Shown here one piece after another: positions 42,549-51,479 of a DNA stretch of 64,000 nucleotides. The stretch spans positions 183,176 through 247,175 of the forward strand of contig JAMWDI010000002.1 in the NCBI GenBank assembly GCA_023819375.1. The letters are read 5' to 3'. The notes below the pieces were generated by a model. The model searched no databases, had not been told where the DNA came from, and saw only the letters and a list, made by a program, of their open reading frames with translations. This stretch comes from Candidatus Omnitrophota bacterium. Its GTDB lineage: Bacteria > Ratteibacteria > UBA8468 > B48-G9 > JAFGKM01. Every line of letters starts with the position of its first letter. The stretch's first letter is position 1. A program made the translations under genes and the position numbers.

Positions 42549-43006
42549 TTTTCTTTTAATTTAAATATTGCAGAAATTGCAGAAGCAGTAGCATCTGTTT
42601 CTTCAAAATTTTTAAAATTATAAAAATTTGTTAGATTTTCAACCATAAATTTCACCTGTTCTTTTGTTGCAGAGCCCTTTCCAGTTATCATTTTTTTTAT
42701 TTCACTCGGGGGTATTAAAAAAAACTTAATATTGTAAGATAAAATTACTGATATAATTCCCCCAACTAAAATTCCCATATTTAAAGCAGTTTTAACATTT
42801 TTGGCAACATAAACTTCTTCTATTGAAACAATGTCTGGTAGATATTTTTCAAGAATTTTTTTGAAATTTTTTAGGATAAATTCAATTTTTTCTTCAAAAG
42901 TTAATTTTGAGGGTGGTTTCAAAATTCCACATTCAAGTATTTTAAAATTTTCAATTACGGAATAACCAAGTTTATTAATTCCGGGATCTATTCCTATCAC
43001 TTTCAA
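42533..43006 (-). CDS. ruvC: Crossover junction endodeoxyribonuclease RuvC
   Basis: Resolvase of 157 residues, RNase H-like fold. Asp7 lies in IGIDPGINKLGYSVIE, the glutamate in VSIEEVYVAKNVKTAL and the last acidic pair in FEETDATASAISAIF. Where DAADA is usual the sequence reads EETDA, so the first aspartate of the pair is a glutamate. Five bases separate it from yebC upstream. The order ruvC-ruvA-ruvB is conserved. Confidence 0.95.
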   Translation of the reverse strand: MKVIGIDPGINKLGYSVIENFKILECGILKPPSKLTFEEKIEFILKNFKKILEKYLPDIVSIEEVYVAKNVKTALNMGILVGGIISVILSYNIKFFLIPPSEIKKMITGKGSATKEQVKFMVENLTNFYNFKNFEETDATASAISAIFKLKEKCFTL

Positions 43007-43011
43007 TTTTA

Positions 43012-43761
43012 TTATTTTGATATTTTTTCAAGTAATTCGTCTGAAATGTCAAAATTTGCATAGACATTTTGAACATCTTCGGATTCTTCAAGTTCATCAA
43101 GTAATTTTAATAGTTGTTCTGCTTCTTTCCCTTCAAGTCTAACAGTATTTTTAGGAATATAAGTTATGCTTGCATTTTCAATAGGAATATTATTCTTCTC
43201 TATAGCTTTCTTAACAGATTCAAAATTTTCAACTGTTGTTATTATATCATAAGTATCCTTCTCACTTTTCATATCTTCTGCACCTGCTTCTATAACAATT
43301 CCCATAAGACTATCTTCATCAATTACATCCTTTTTGACACTTATAAGTCCTTTCCTTTCAAAAATCCAAGAAACACTTCCTGCTCCTGCTAAATTACCAT
43401 TATGTCTTGAAAATATTGATCTTATCTCTGATGCACTTCTATTTTTATTATCTGTCAAAACTTCCACAAATATAGCAACTCCACCAGGACCATAACCTTC
43501 ATAGGTAACCTGTTCATAAGCAACTCCACCTTCTTCACCTGTCCCTTTTCTTATGGCTCTTTGAATATTTTCATTAGGCATATTTACACTTTTTGCTTTC
43601 TCAATTGCAAGTCTCAATCTTGGATTTGTTTCTGGATTTGGTCCCCCCATTTTAGTTGCAACCATTATTTCTCTTATTATTTTTGTAAATATTTTACCCC
43701 TTCTTGCATCCATTGCCATTTTTTTATGTTTTATACTATGCCATTTTGAATGTCCAGACAT
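43012..43761 (-). CDS. YebC/PmpR-family translation regulator
   Basis: A 249-residue member of the YebC family with the invariant MSGHSKWHSIKHKKMAMDARRGKIFTKIIREI start. FEGYGPGGVAIFVEVLTDNKNRSASEIRSIF (as YEGYGPGG...) and the MGIVIEAGAEDM stretch follow. YebC proteins bind ribosomes or act as regulators and help synthesis of proline-rich stretches. It is directly upstream of ruvC, the usual neighbour in bacteria. Confidence 0.97.
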   Translation of the reverse strand: MSGHSKWHSIKHKKMAMDARRGKIFTKIIREIMVATKMGGPNPETNPRLRLAIEKAKSVNMPNENIQRAIRKGTGEEGGVAYEQVTYEGYGPGGVAIFVEVLTDNKNRSASEIRSIFSRHNGNLAGAGSVSWIFERKGLISVKKDVIDEDSLMGIVIEAGAEDMKSEKDTYDIITTVENFESVKKAIEKNNIPIENASITYIPKNTVRLEGKEAEQLLKLLDELEESEDVQNVYANFDISDELLEKISK

Positions 43762-43774
43762 TTTTTCCCTCCTT

Positions 43775-44302
43775 CTATTCCTCTTTTATTCTTTTCCAGA
43801 ATTCTTTTGCACTTAAATTTTCAATTATCCTTCTAAATTCTTCCACTTCTTTTTTATCTATAGGCTTATCAAGTTTATTTGACTGTAAAAAGTCCTTACT
43901 GTCATAATATTTTATAATATCTGGACTTTCAAGTAAATCTTCTGAAGCAAAAATAGGTGCTCCAAATCTTAAAGCAAGAGCAATACCATCGCTTGGTCTG
44001 CAATCAACTTTTTCTATTTTGCCTTCAACTTCAATTACAAGATTTGCATAATAAATATTATCTTTTAAAGTATAAATTTCTAGACGTTGCATTTTTCCTT
44101 TTAAAACTTCTATAATAATTTTCATAAGATCATGAGTTAAGGGACGTGGAAATTCTGCTTTCTCAAGAACAAGAAGAATTGATTGTGCTTCAAATATTCC
44201 TATAACTATCGGAAGAACCTCCCCTTCATCACTTCTTAATATTACTATTGGTGTGTTATTTAAAATATTCAAAACAACTCTTTCAACATAAACTTTTTTC
44301 AT
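43775..44302 (-). CDS. Bifunctional nuclease-family (DUF151) protein
   Basis: About 175 residues, DUF151/BFN family, with members in plants and Thermotoga (TM0160-like). The core is VVLRSDEGEVLPIVIGIFEAQSI-type (here ILRSDEGEVLPIVIGIFEAQSILLVLE), PRPLTHDLM and VDCRPSDGIALALRFGAPIFASEDLL. I set the start at ATG 44302 (MKKVYVERVV), five bases downstream of the EF-G paralogue stop; an in-frame longer lysine/arginine-rich extension is unlikely. A GGAGG site lies somewhat further upstream than usual. Probably cotranscribed with yebC. Confidence 0.88.
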   Translation of the reverse strand: MKKVYVERVVLNILNNTPIVILRSDEGEVLPIVIGIFEAQSILLVLEKAEFPRPLTHDLMKIIIEVLKGKMQRLEIYTLKDNIYYANLVIEVEGKIEKVDCRPSDGIALALRFGAPIFASEDLLESPDIIKYYDSKDFLQSNKLDKPIDKKEVEEFRRIIENLSAKEFWKRIKEE

Positions 44303-44306
44303 ACTT

Positions 44307-46319
44307 TTACGTTTTTGCCTCCTTTTCTTTTTTCCTCTGTTCAATTATTTTTGATGCTATATGAGGAGGAACTTCCTCATAATGAGAAAATTCCATAGAA
44401 AAAGTTCCCTTCCCACTTGTTATTGATCTCAACTCATTAGTATAATTTAACATTTCTGCAAGTGGAACCTGGGCTTTTATTATTTGAAAATTACTGCTTG
44501 AAATCAAATCAATAACTTTTCCTCTTTTTGAATTTATCGTTCCTATTACGTCTCCAACAAATTCAGATGGAACTCTAATTTCAACGTTAACAATAGGTTC
44601 AAGTAAAATTGGATTTGCCTGACTGACTGCTTTTTGAAGTGCCATTGACCCTGCAATCTGGAAGGCGATGTCAGAAGAGTCAACAACATGATAACTACCA
44701 TCATAAAGTATTACTCTTATATCAACTATAGGATAATTTGCAAGAACACCTTTTTTCATTGCTTCACGTACACCTTTTTCAACAGAGGGTATAAAATTTC
44801 TTGGAATTACTCCACCAACAATTTGATCAACAAATTCAAAACCAGCACCTCTTGGCAATGGTTCAACCTTTATAAAACAATGACCATATTGTCCTCTCCC
44901 ACCTGTCTGCCTCTTATATTTTCCTTCTGCAGTTGTACTTGTTGTTATTGTCTCTTTATAAGCAATTTTAGGAATTCCTCTTTCAACTTCAACTCCAAAT
45001 TTATTTTTAAACTTATTCACTGTAATATCAATGTGTAAATCTCCCATTCCTGAAATAATTGTTTCTCCTGTTTCTTCATCCCTGTAGATTCTTATTGTAA
45101 GGTCCTCTTCTGCAATTCTTCCGATAGCATTACCAAGTTTATCCTCTGTTCCTTTAATCTTTGGAGCAATAGAATAAGAAACTGCTCCTTCTGGAATATG
45201 AGGTTTTTCAAATACAACAAATGTATTTAAATCACATATAGTATCAAATGTATTTGAATTTAATTTTGCAGCAGTTACTATTTCTCCTGGCCCAACAACA
45301 TCAACAGGTTCTTGTTTTCTTCCTTGCATTCTATATATTTGCCCAACTCTTTCTTTAGTGTTCTTTGTTGCATTTAAAAATTGGTAATTTGAAGAAAATT
45401 TACCACTTAAAACTTTTATATATGAAAGTCTTCCAGCATAAGGGTCAAAAATTGTTTTAAAAATTATTCCTGTAAATGGCTGATTTATATTTCTCTCCAC
45501 ATATATTTCTTGTCCATCTTGATTTTTACCTTTTATTGAAGGTAATTCTTCTGTGGAAGGAGCAAAGTTAATTAAAAAATCAACTAACTCTTCAATTCCA
45601 ATTAGGTTTATTCCTGAACCAAAAAGAACTGGAAAAATTTTTCTTTCAAGAATTCCTTTTTTTAAAAATTTTGATATTTCTTTTTCAGTTAATTTCACAC
45701 CTTCAAGATATTTTTCCATTATAGCATCATCAAGTTCTGCAATAGTATCTAATGATTTCTGAATATACTCTCCAAATTCACCTACATTTTCTAAACTATC
45801 TGAAAAAATATTCTGGATTTTAATTTTTCCATCTTCAAACACAGGAAAGTTTGCAATGACTACTTTATTTCCAAAAAAAGAATAAATTTCTCCAATGATT
45901 TTTTTAATATTTACTTCTGGCAAATCTATTTTATTGATAAAGATAATAGTTGGAAGACCTTTTTTTGTTATCATCTCCCATATCTTTTCAGTTCCAACCT
46001 CAATACCTTCACTTGCTGAAATATTCAAAATTGCAATATCTGCTGCCTCAACTCCAGAAATCTGTTCTCCTAAAAAGTCAATATAACCTGGAACATCTAA
46101 TAAATAAATGAAGTTATCATTTTTCTTAAAATAACCTACTGAAAGATTTATGCTCATTAACCTCATTTTTTCTTCTTCATCAAAATCAAAAGTAGTATTT
46201 CCCTGATTAATATCCCCCATTCTTGAAATCATACCAGTTTTAAAAAGAATACTTTCACCAAGAATTGTTTTTCCTGATTTAGAACTGCCAAAAATACCAA
46301 CTGTAAAAATTTTTCCCAT
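44307..46319 (-). CDS. Elongation factor G paralogue (FusA2-like)
   Basis: A 670-residue translational GTPase of the EF-G-like group found alongside true EF-G in many bacteria. G1 is FGSSKSGKTIL (altered P-loop), G3 LLDVPGYIDF and G4 FINKIDLP; domains II to V follow with the RGQYGHCFIKVEPL and MALQKAVSQANPILLEPIVNVEIRVP signatures. In true EF-G the P-loop reads AHIDAGKTT, so this is probably a paralogue with a specialised role such as ribosome recycling or rescue. A GGAGAT site precedes the ATG. Confidence 0.9.
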   Translation of the reverse strand: MGKIFTVGIFGSSKSGKTILGESILFKTGMISRMGDINQGNTTFDFDEEEKMRLMSINLSVGYFKKNDNFIYLLDVPGYIDFLGEQISGVEAADIAILNISASEGIEVGTEKIWEMITKKGLPTIIFINKIDLPEVNIKKIIGEIYSFFGNKVVIANFPVFEDGKIKIQNIFSDSLENVGEFGEYIQKSLDTIAELDDAIMEKYLEGVKLTEKEISKFLKKGILERKIFPVLFGSGINLIGIEELVDFLINFAPSTEELPSIKGKNQDGQEIYVERNINQPFTGIIFKTIFDPYAGRLSYIKVLSGKFSSNYQFLNATKNTKERVGQIYRMQGRKQEPVDVVGPGEIVTAAKLNSNTFDTICDLNTFVVFEKPHIPEGAVSYSIAPKIKGTEDKLGNAIGRIAEEDLTIRIYRDEETGETIISGMGDLHIDITVNKFKNKFGVEVERGIPKIAYKETITTSTTAEGKYKRQTGGRGQYGHCFIKVEPLPRGAGFEFVDQIVGGVIPRNFIPSVEKGVREAMKKGVLANYPIVDIRVILYDGSYHVVDSSDIAFQIAGSMALQKAVSQANPILLEPIVNVEIRVPSEFVGDVIGTINSKRGKVIDLISSSNFQIIKAQVPLAEMLNYTNELRSITSGKGTFSMEFSHYEEVPPHIASKIIEQRKKEKEAKT

Positions 46320-46378
46320 TTTAAAATCTCCTTCCTTTTTATATTATTATACTATAAAAATTGGGAAAAATAAAAATG

Positions 46379-46497
46379 TCCCTGGCAACACCTACTCTCC
46401 CACCCGCTCTCGCAGGCAGTACCATCGGCGTCGGGAGGCTTAACGACCGTGTTCGGGATGGGAACGGGTGTTACCCTCCCGCCATGGTTGCCAGGGA
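46379..46497 (-). rRNA. rrf: 5S ribosomal RNA, solitary
   Basis: The minus-strand sequence folds as 5S rRNA: terminal helix of GTCCCTGGCAAC with GTTGCCAGGGAC, loop B/C segments AACACCCGTTCCCATCCCGAACACGG (universal 5S core) and the loop E region GATGGTACTGC. Ends are approximate because the terminal helix extends a few bases further. No 16S or 23S lies next to it, so the 5S gene is unlinked from the rRNA operon within this window. Its GC content is far above the surrounding DNA. Confidence 0.96.
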
Positions 46498-46505
46498 CTT
46501 TTAAT

Positions 46506-46535
46506 TATACCTTTAATTTTTATATTTTGTCAAGA
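46506..46535 (-). promoter_or_regulatory. 5S rRNA promoter, full consensus
   Basis: On the minus strand TTGACA (46530-46535) and TATAAT (46506-46511) have an 18-base spacer. The -10 box lies about eight bases upstream of the mature 5S 5' end, so transcription would start almost directly at the RNA. Confidence 0.88.
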
Positions 46536-46597
46536 GATGTTTTAAAAACTCTAAGAAGTCAGGATTAAAAGATGAGAAATGATAGAAGGAATTTTAT

Positions 46598-47581
46598 TTA
46601 AAGGCAAATTTTTAAGGGACTTACTGTATAATTACATATAACTGGATCTGGTTTATTTAATCCATTCCAGAATAAAAAGGAATAAAATTTACATCCTCCT
46701 TTACAATTTTTTTCACAGATAAAACATTCAGGAGGTGAATAATTTATAAATTTATTTTCTTCTATCCTTAACAAAATTTTCTCAATCTCTTCTTCAAAAA
46801 TATTACCCAAATAAAATTCTTTATTATATCTAAAATGACCACACGGGACAACATTTCCATCAATTAAAATTGAGATTTGATTTTTGCCAGCCGAACATTC
46901 TTTTCCACTTATTGAATCTTCAACTATAAAATCAATTTCTTTAGAATAATGGTTTATTTTTTCATTTATAAACCTCAAAACAGTTTTCCATTCTTTTACA
47001 TTCATATCTAACTTCTCTTCATTTATTTTCCCTCTTCCAACAGGAATAAATCTATCTACATAAATTTTATTTACCCCAAGTTTTTTCGCTAAATTAATGT
47101 AATCTTCAAAATCCTTCCAGTTTAATTTATTAACAACAAATAGAAGAACTACATCAAAAGAATTTTCAATCAATCTATTAATTCCATCTATCGTTTTTTT
47201 GTAATTCCCATTGCCTCTGATTAAATCATTTATTTCAGGATCTGAACCGTCAAGAGAAACACCAACTTTTACAAAAGGATTTGCTTCTTTAAGTTTTTTA
47301 ATAATTTCTTTTGTTATTAGAGTTCCATTTGTGTTGACCATAGTATTTAGATCTATTCTCTTTGCAAATTCTAACATTTCAAAAATATATGGATATAAAA
47401 ATGGTTCTCCACCAATAATGTCAAAAATACAAATATTCAACTTTTTTAATTTCAACATTAAATTTTTGACTAATTCCAAATCCATATTCATTCCTTTTTC
47501 TCCACTGTGGTTGTAGCAATGTTTACACCTTAAATTACACAATGTTGTTATTTCAATATCAACCAAAAAAGGAGTCCTCAT
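46598..47581 (-). CDS. Radical SAM protein with SPASM domain
   Basis: A 327-residue radical SAM enzyme. The cluster motif is C15-x3-C19-x2-C22 (TLCNLRCKHCYNH), and GGEPFLYP and the NTNGTLI stretch belong to the core barrel. The C-terminal SPASM/twitch domain has cysteines in ECSAGKN, VVPCGHF and CFICEKNCKGGC, for auxiliary [4Fe-4S] clusters. SPASM enzymes mature peptides (RiPPs), sulfatases or cofactors. No precursor peptide or obvious substrate gene is next to it. An AAAAAGGAG site precedes the ATG. Confidence 0.9.
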   Translation of the reverse strand: MRTPFLVDIEITTLCNLRCKHCYNHSGEKGMNMDLELVKNLMLKLKKLNICIFDIIGGEPFLYPYIFEMLEFAKRIDLNTMVNTNGTLITKEIIKKLKEANPFVKVGVSLDGSDPEINDLIRGNGNYKKTIDGINRLIENSFDVVLLFVVNKLNWKDFEDYINLAKKLGVNKIYVDRFIPVGRGKINEEKLDMNVKEWKTVLRFINEKINHYSKEIDFIVEDSISGKECSAGKNQISILIDGNVVPCGHFRYNKEFYLGNIFEEEIEKILLRIEENKFINYSPPECFICEKNCKGGCKFYSFLFWNGLNKPDPVICNYTVSPLKICL

Positions 47582-47723
47582 AAAAACTCCTTTTTTACAA
47601 CAAGTAGATTTTTAAAAAGATTTTAGTAAAAATTTGGTTTTTTATAATTATAATACCCGTTTATGTTAAGGAATGTAAATATTTGAAAGGTAATAAAAGA
47701 ACTTTACAATGACCTTTTAATTT

Positions 47724-48857
47724 CTAAAATCCTGTTTCTGCTTCTATCTTTTTCTTCATTTCTTCGGAAAACATTTTAAGTATTCCCAATTCTTTTGTAG
47801 GATTATATTTCAAAACAATTGAAGTAATATTCCCTTCCCAAATCCACTCTTCTTCATTTTTCTTTACTCCTTCCCCAAACATTTCAAAAGTAGCCTCTTT
47901 CAAATTTTCAAAATTTTCTTTTCCTTTAACTTCAATAGATATACTTTCAAGTCGGTCTTTATAAAAAGAATATAAAATTTTTTCAAGTTTTGCCTTCTTA
48001 ATTTGTAAAACATCATCTACCTTTATACATTCTTTATAATTCCCTTCTGATTTAATAATTTTTAAATTTCCAACAGAAGAAATAAGTGTTCCCCATTTTA
48101 TTCCTCTAAAACCTTCTGGTTCATTTTTATACCCTTTTTTACTTTTTTCCTCTCCATATCTATAATACTCTTCTGGAACTAATCTACTAATTTCCCTAAC
48201 TGCATTGTCAATCATTATTCTAACCGCTTCCTCTGTCGGTGTATTTTTATATTTTTCAAAACCACCTCCAAGAATAATACCTCCTGCATAACCTCCACCA
48301 ACTACACCTGTTTTTGTCTTTGATGCTTTACCTTCTACAGTTGTTGAATTTATTACTCTTCTTGTTCTTACATCAATTAACCTTATGGTCGCCTGAATAT
48401 ATGCTTCTTCTTTCTTTACAGCAATACCCCCTCCAAAAGGAAGAGGAATTATTACACCACCCCCAGCAGTTCCTTCTGCATGTGGTTCAAACCCTGTTAT
48501 TGCTCCTACAACTATTATATCAGCAGTCTCAAATGTTCCTTTTGCTGGTCCTTTTTGACTCCAACCAGTTTCTTTAAAAGCAAATTCCTCTTCAAGATCT
48601 TTTAATGTTTCTCCCTTTTCAAGAACTATAAATTTTCCCACTTTAAAAAGAGCATCAATAAGCATATCTCTAATTCCTTCTCCCATCTCCCATGTAGCCT
48701 TGGGAGATTTTACGTCAAATCTTGCAACTGCTATTCTTGCTTTCGGTCCTTCATATTTTAAAACTTCTCCAATAGTAGGACCACCTGTTTTCACTTCTGT
48801 CTTTACTTGAGAAAACAAAGGAAAAGTTAAAAATATAAAAATTAAAAATTTTTTCAT
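47724..48857 (-). CDS. CsgG/HfaB-like outer-membrane protein with extra C-terminal domain
   Basis: A 377-residue secreted protein from ATG 48857, set by a GGGGGT site. A signal peptide (MKKFLIFIFLTFPLFSQ) lacks a lipobox cysteine. The CsgG-type region runs from about KARIAVARFDVKS to VREISRLVP, with ALFKVGKFIVLEKGE and ADIIVVGAITGFEPH, a glycine-rich segment and IRLIDVRTRRVINSTTVEG. A separate C-terminal domain (PEGFRGIKWGT, then about 110 residues) is not part of curli secretors. CsgG forms the curli export pore; curli genes are not seen here, so a general envelope role is more likely. Confidence 0.82.
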   Translation of the reverse strand: MKKFLIFIFLTFPLFSQVKTEVKTGGPTIGEVLKYEGPKARIAVARFDVKSPKATWEMGEGIRDMLIDALFKVGKFIVLEKGETLKDLEEEFAFKETGWSQKGPAKGTFETADIIVVGAITGFEPHAEGTAGGGVIIPLPFGGGIAVKKEEAYIQATIRLIDVRTRRVINSTTVEGKASKTKTGVVGGGYAGGIILGGGFEKYKNTPTEEAVRIMIDNAVREISRLVPEEYYRYGEEKSKKGYKNEPEGFRGIKWGTLISSVGNLKIIKSEGNYKECIKVDDVLQIKKAKLEKILYSFYKDRLESISIEVKGKENFENLKEATFEMFGEGVKKNEEEWIWEGNITSIVLKYNPTKELGILKMFSEEMKKKIEAETGF

Positions 48858-48922
48858 TTTACCCCCTTTTTCAATCACAATTTTAGTTTATAAAATTCTT
48901 TTTTAAATGTCAACTTTATAAA

Positions 48923-50002
48923 TCAAATAACTTCTGATATAAAACCTCCTCCAATTGTTTCGTCATTTTTATAAAAAACTACTGCTTGTCCTGGAGTAGG
49001 TGCTCTCTGGGGTTTTTCAAATGTAACAATTATTTTATTATCTTTAATTGATTTTATAATCGCCTTGGCTGGTGTATGTTTATATCTTATCTTTGCCTCT
49101 ACTTCCATTTCTCCTTCAAGTTTTTCAAACGATATAAAATTAACTTTTTCTGCAATAAGTTGTTTTTTATATAAATCCTCTTCTGTCCCAACAATAATCT
49201 TATTTTCTTTTTCATCTATAGAAATAACATACAGAGGTTCACCTTTTGCAATTCCAAGACCTTTTCTTTGTCCAATTGTATAATATATTATCCCTTTATG
49301 TCTCCCAAGGACTCTTCCATTTTTATCTACAATCTCTCCTTCTTTTGTAATTCCATTAAAAAGAAAAAATCTATCCCCTTTAATAAAATCCTGACTCTCT
49401 GCCTTATCTACCATTGGAAAATTATATTTCCTGCCTATTTCTCTAACTTTATCCTTTGTATATGTTCCAAGTGGAAAAATAATTTTTGACAGTTGTTCTT
49501 GAGTTAAAAGAAATAAAAAATAACTTTGATCTTTTTCTTTGTCTAATCCTTTTTTCAAAATATATCTTCTTCTATTCTCATCATATTCAACTCTTGCATA
49601 ATGACCAGTAGCAAAAAAATTAAACTCAATTCCCAATGATAATGCCTTTTTTATTAAAATATCAAATTTCAAAAATCTATTACATATTACACATGGATTA
49701 GGAGTTTTTCCTTTCAAATATTCTTCTTTAAAATAATTTAGGACAATTTCCTTGTACTCATTTTTTAAATCTACAACATATAAAGGAATTCCTAAAATTT
49801 TACAAACTTTTTTTACATCTTCAAGATCCTTTTCTTCCGGTCCATAACATCCTCCAGATGCCAAAAATATGTTTTTATCTTTCTCATCAAATATTTTCAT
49901 AAAAACACCCATAACATCATATCCTTTTTCCTTTAAAAGAAGTGCACTTACAGAAGAATCAATACCACCTGATAAACCAACTAGAACTTTTGTTTTTCTC
50001 AT
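48923..50002 (-). CDS. mnmA: tRNA 2-thiouridylase MnmA, one catalytic cysteine missing
   Basis: ATP-dependent enzyme placing sulfur on U34 of tRNA-Lys, -Glu and -Gln, 359 residues. The PP-loop is GLSGGIDSS at 9-17, and NPCVICNRFLKF holds Cys104/Cys107. The second catalytic cysteine of the family (E. coli Cys199, in a TGICFIG context) is absent: the equivalent place reads KAESQDFIKGDRF. An extra cysteine-containing SGGCYGPEEKD stretch sits at about residue 50. tRNA-Glu(TTC), a typical substrate, is in this window. It lies four bases after the dehydrogenase stop. Confidence 0.93.
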   Translation of the reverse strand: MRKTKVLVGLSGGIDSSVSALLLKEKGYDVMGVFMKIFDEKDKNIFLASGGCYGPEEKDLEDVKKVCKILGIPLYVVDLKNEYKEIVLNYFKEEYLKGKTPNPCVICNRFLKFDILIKKALSLGIEFNFFATGHYARVEYDENRRRYILKKGLDKEKDQSYFLFLLTQEQLSKIIFPLGTYTKDKVREIGRKYNFPMVDKAESQDFIKGDRFFLFNGITKEGEIVDKNGRVLGRHKGIIYYTIGQRKGLGIAKGEPLYVISIDEKENKIIVGTEEDLYKKQLIAEKVNFISFEKLEGEMEVEAKIRYKHTPAKAIIKSIKDNKIIVTFEKPQRAPTPGQAVVFYKNDETIGGGFISEVI

Positions 50003-50006
50003 TATT

Positions 50007-51053
50007 TTATGGTGTAATAATTACTCCTAAACATTCTTCAGGATGTTCAATAAGTTTTTCACAGGCATATGAAATTTCAGTAAGAGGAAATTTATGAGTA
50101 ATAAGTGATTTAACATTTAATCTTCTTTCTTTTATTAAAATCAATATTTCTTCAAGATTCCTTTTTGTATTCCATTGAACAAAAACTTCTGGGTAATCTT
50201 TCCCGTACTCCCAATTTTCATCATGATAACCTGGCCCTGTTCTTGAAGAAGGATAAATATTTATATTACCAAGAAAGGTTGGGAACGATATATTTAACTT
50301 AACGCCCCCAATAATTACAATTTTACCCATTTTATGAGTATCTGGGGCTGTTTTCATGGTTTCAACAAGCAATTCAAATGTCTTTGTTCCTTCTCCACCA
50401 AAACATATAAATCCAGTATCTATCCCATAATTCCTTGAAAATTTTTTTGTTTTTTCAACTACATTTTCTTTTTCTATATTTACAACCTCATCTGCTCCAT
50501 TTTCTTTTGCTTTTTTCAATCTCAAATCATATCTATCCCAACCAATTACATGACATCCAGATATTTTGGAAAGTTGACAAATTAATTGCCCTATAATCCC
50601 AAGTCCAACTACTGCAACATTTTCTCCTATTTCAAGTTTACCTCTTCTTATTCCCCATAAAGATGTTGCTCCTAAATGACAAAAACTTCCTTCTTCAAAA
50701 CTTAATTCTTCGGGCAAATGAACACATAAATTTTGAGGAATACAGGCATAATTAGCATGTAAAGCATAATTTGCTCCCATACAGGCAACTCTATCTCCAA
50801 TTTTAAAATTCTTACAACCCTTTCCAACTTCAATTACAACTCCTGAATTGGAATAACCAAAAGGCTTTTTTTCAAATTTTGTAGGATTTGGGTTTTTTCT
50901 TAACCATCTAATATTTCCTATTTCAGTTCCAGAACTTATCAAACTTGCATAAACTTTCACAAGAATTTCTCCATCTTTTAATTTTGGAATTGGTTCTTCT
51001 TCTATAAATACTTCTCCTTTATAGTTATAAAAAGCGCATATTCTTTTTTCCAT
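50007..51053 (-). CDS. Medium-chain dehydrogenase/reductase-family oxidoreductase
   Basis: A 348-residue NAD(P)-dependent member of the MDR superfamily (zinc-alcohol-dehydrogenase-like). GROES-like N-terminal domain to about residue 130, then Rossmann domain with VAVVGLGIIGQLICQL. The usual catalytic-zinc cysteine position reads SSGTEIG, so classical zinc catalysis is unlikely. It is the bi-domain-oxidoreductase-like branch, often linked to sugar or polysaccharide genes. It precedes mnmA by four bases and lies downstream of the decayed small membrane gene and the polysaccharide-export pair. Confidence 0.85.
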   Translation of the reverse strand: MEKRICAFYNYKGEVFIEEEPIPKLKDGEILVKVYASLISSGTEIGNIRWLRKNPNPTKFEKKPFGYSNSGVVIEVGKGCKNFKIGDRVACMGANYALHANYACIPQNLCVHLPEELSFEEGSFCHLGATSLWGIRRGKLEIGENVAVVGLGIIGQLICQLSKISGCHVIGWDRYDLRLKKAKENGADEVVNIEKENVVEKTKKFSRNYGIDTGFICFGGEGTKTFELLVETMKTAPDTHKMGKIVIIGGVKLNISFPTFLGNINIYPSSRTGPGYHDENWEYGKDYPEVFVQWNTKRNLEEILILIKERRLNVKSLITHKFPLTEISYACEKLIEHPEECLGVIITP

Positions 51054-51479
51054 TGGAAAAAACCTCCTTTGTTTTTAAAGTAAAATGATTCTCTTTAATA
51101 ATTATAACCCCTCTATGCCTGCAAAAAATAAACTGACTCTTTTGACATACTTTCTATCCTGTCTCGCCGATTAACTTTAAAATTTTTTTCTAACACACGA
51201 AAAAAACTTGACAATTAAAAAAACATTAAAATGTCAGCCAACATAATGGTAGTTGTCAAAAGTTCAATACCAAACAGCAAATAGGTTCCAAGCATTAAAA
51301 CTGACATCTTTTGTTTTTTACCTTTTTGGTATATATTGTTCCTGTTAACACCATTATAAAAGAACAAGAAGAACAAAATATTGCAAGTAATTGTAAAATC
51401 CCCCTATATCTATCCTTGAAATTTTAAATAACCATTTCATAACAACAAATAAAGTAAAAAGAGATTTAAAATTCCTTTT
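51054..51479. other. Gap upstream of dehydrogenase with decayed small gene
   Basis: About 425 bases. On the minus strand it holds the frameshifted small membrane gene at 51215-51440 (listed separately) and, at 51100-51106, a TTATAAT that may be a -10 box for the dehydrogenase gene. An AAAGGAGG ribosome site for the dehydrogenase lies near 51060. No other gene was recognised. Confidence 0.5.
51215..51440 (-). pseudogene. Frameshifted small hydrophobic membrane protein, possibly DUF1622-like
   Basis: Minus-strand pieces: ATG 51440 begins MKWLFKISRIDIGG; a second frame encodes a hydrophobic helix ILQLLAIFCSSCSFIMVL and basic TKKVKNK; a third, ending at 51215, encodes MLGTYLLFGIELLTTTIMLADILMFF. 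The LG-x-YLL-x-G-x-E...AD pattern resembles DUF1622 proteins, which have an N-terminal helix, a basic loop and this C-terminal helix. Two frameshifts would be needed. The assignment is weak. Confidence 0.35.
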
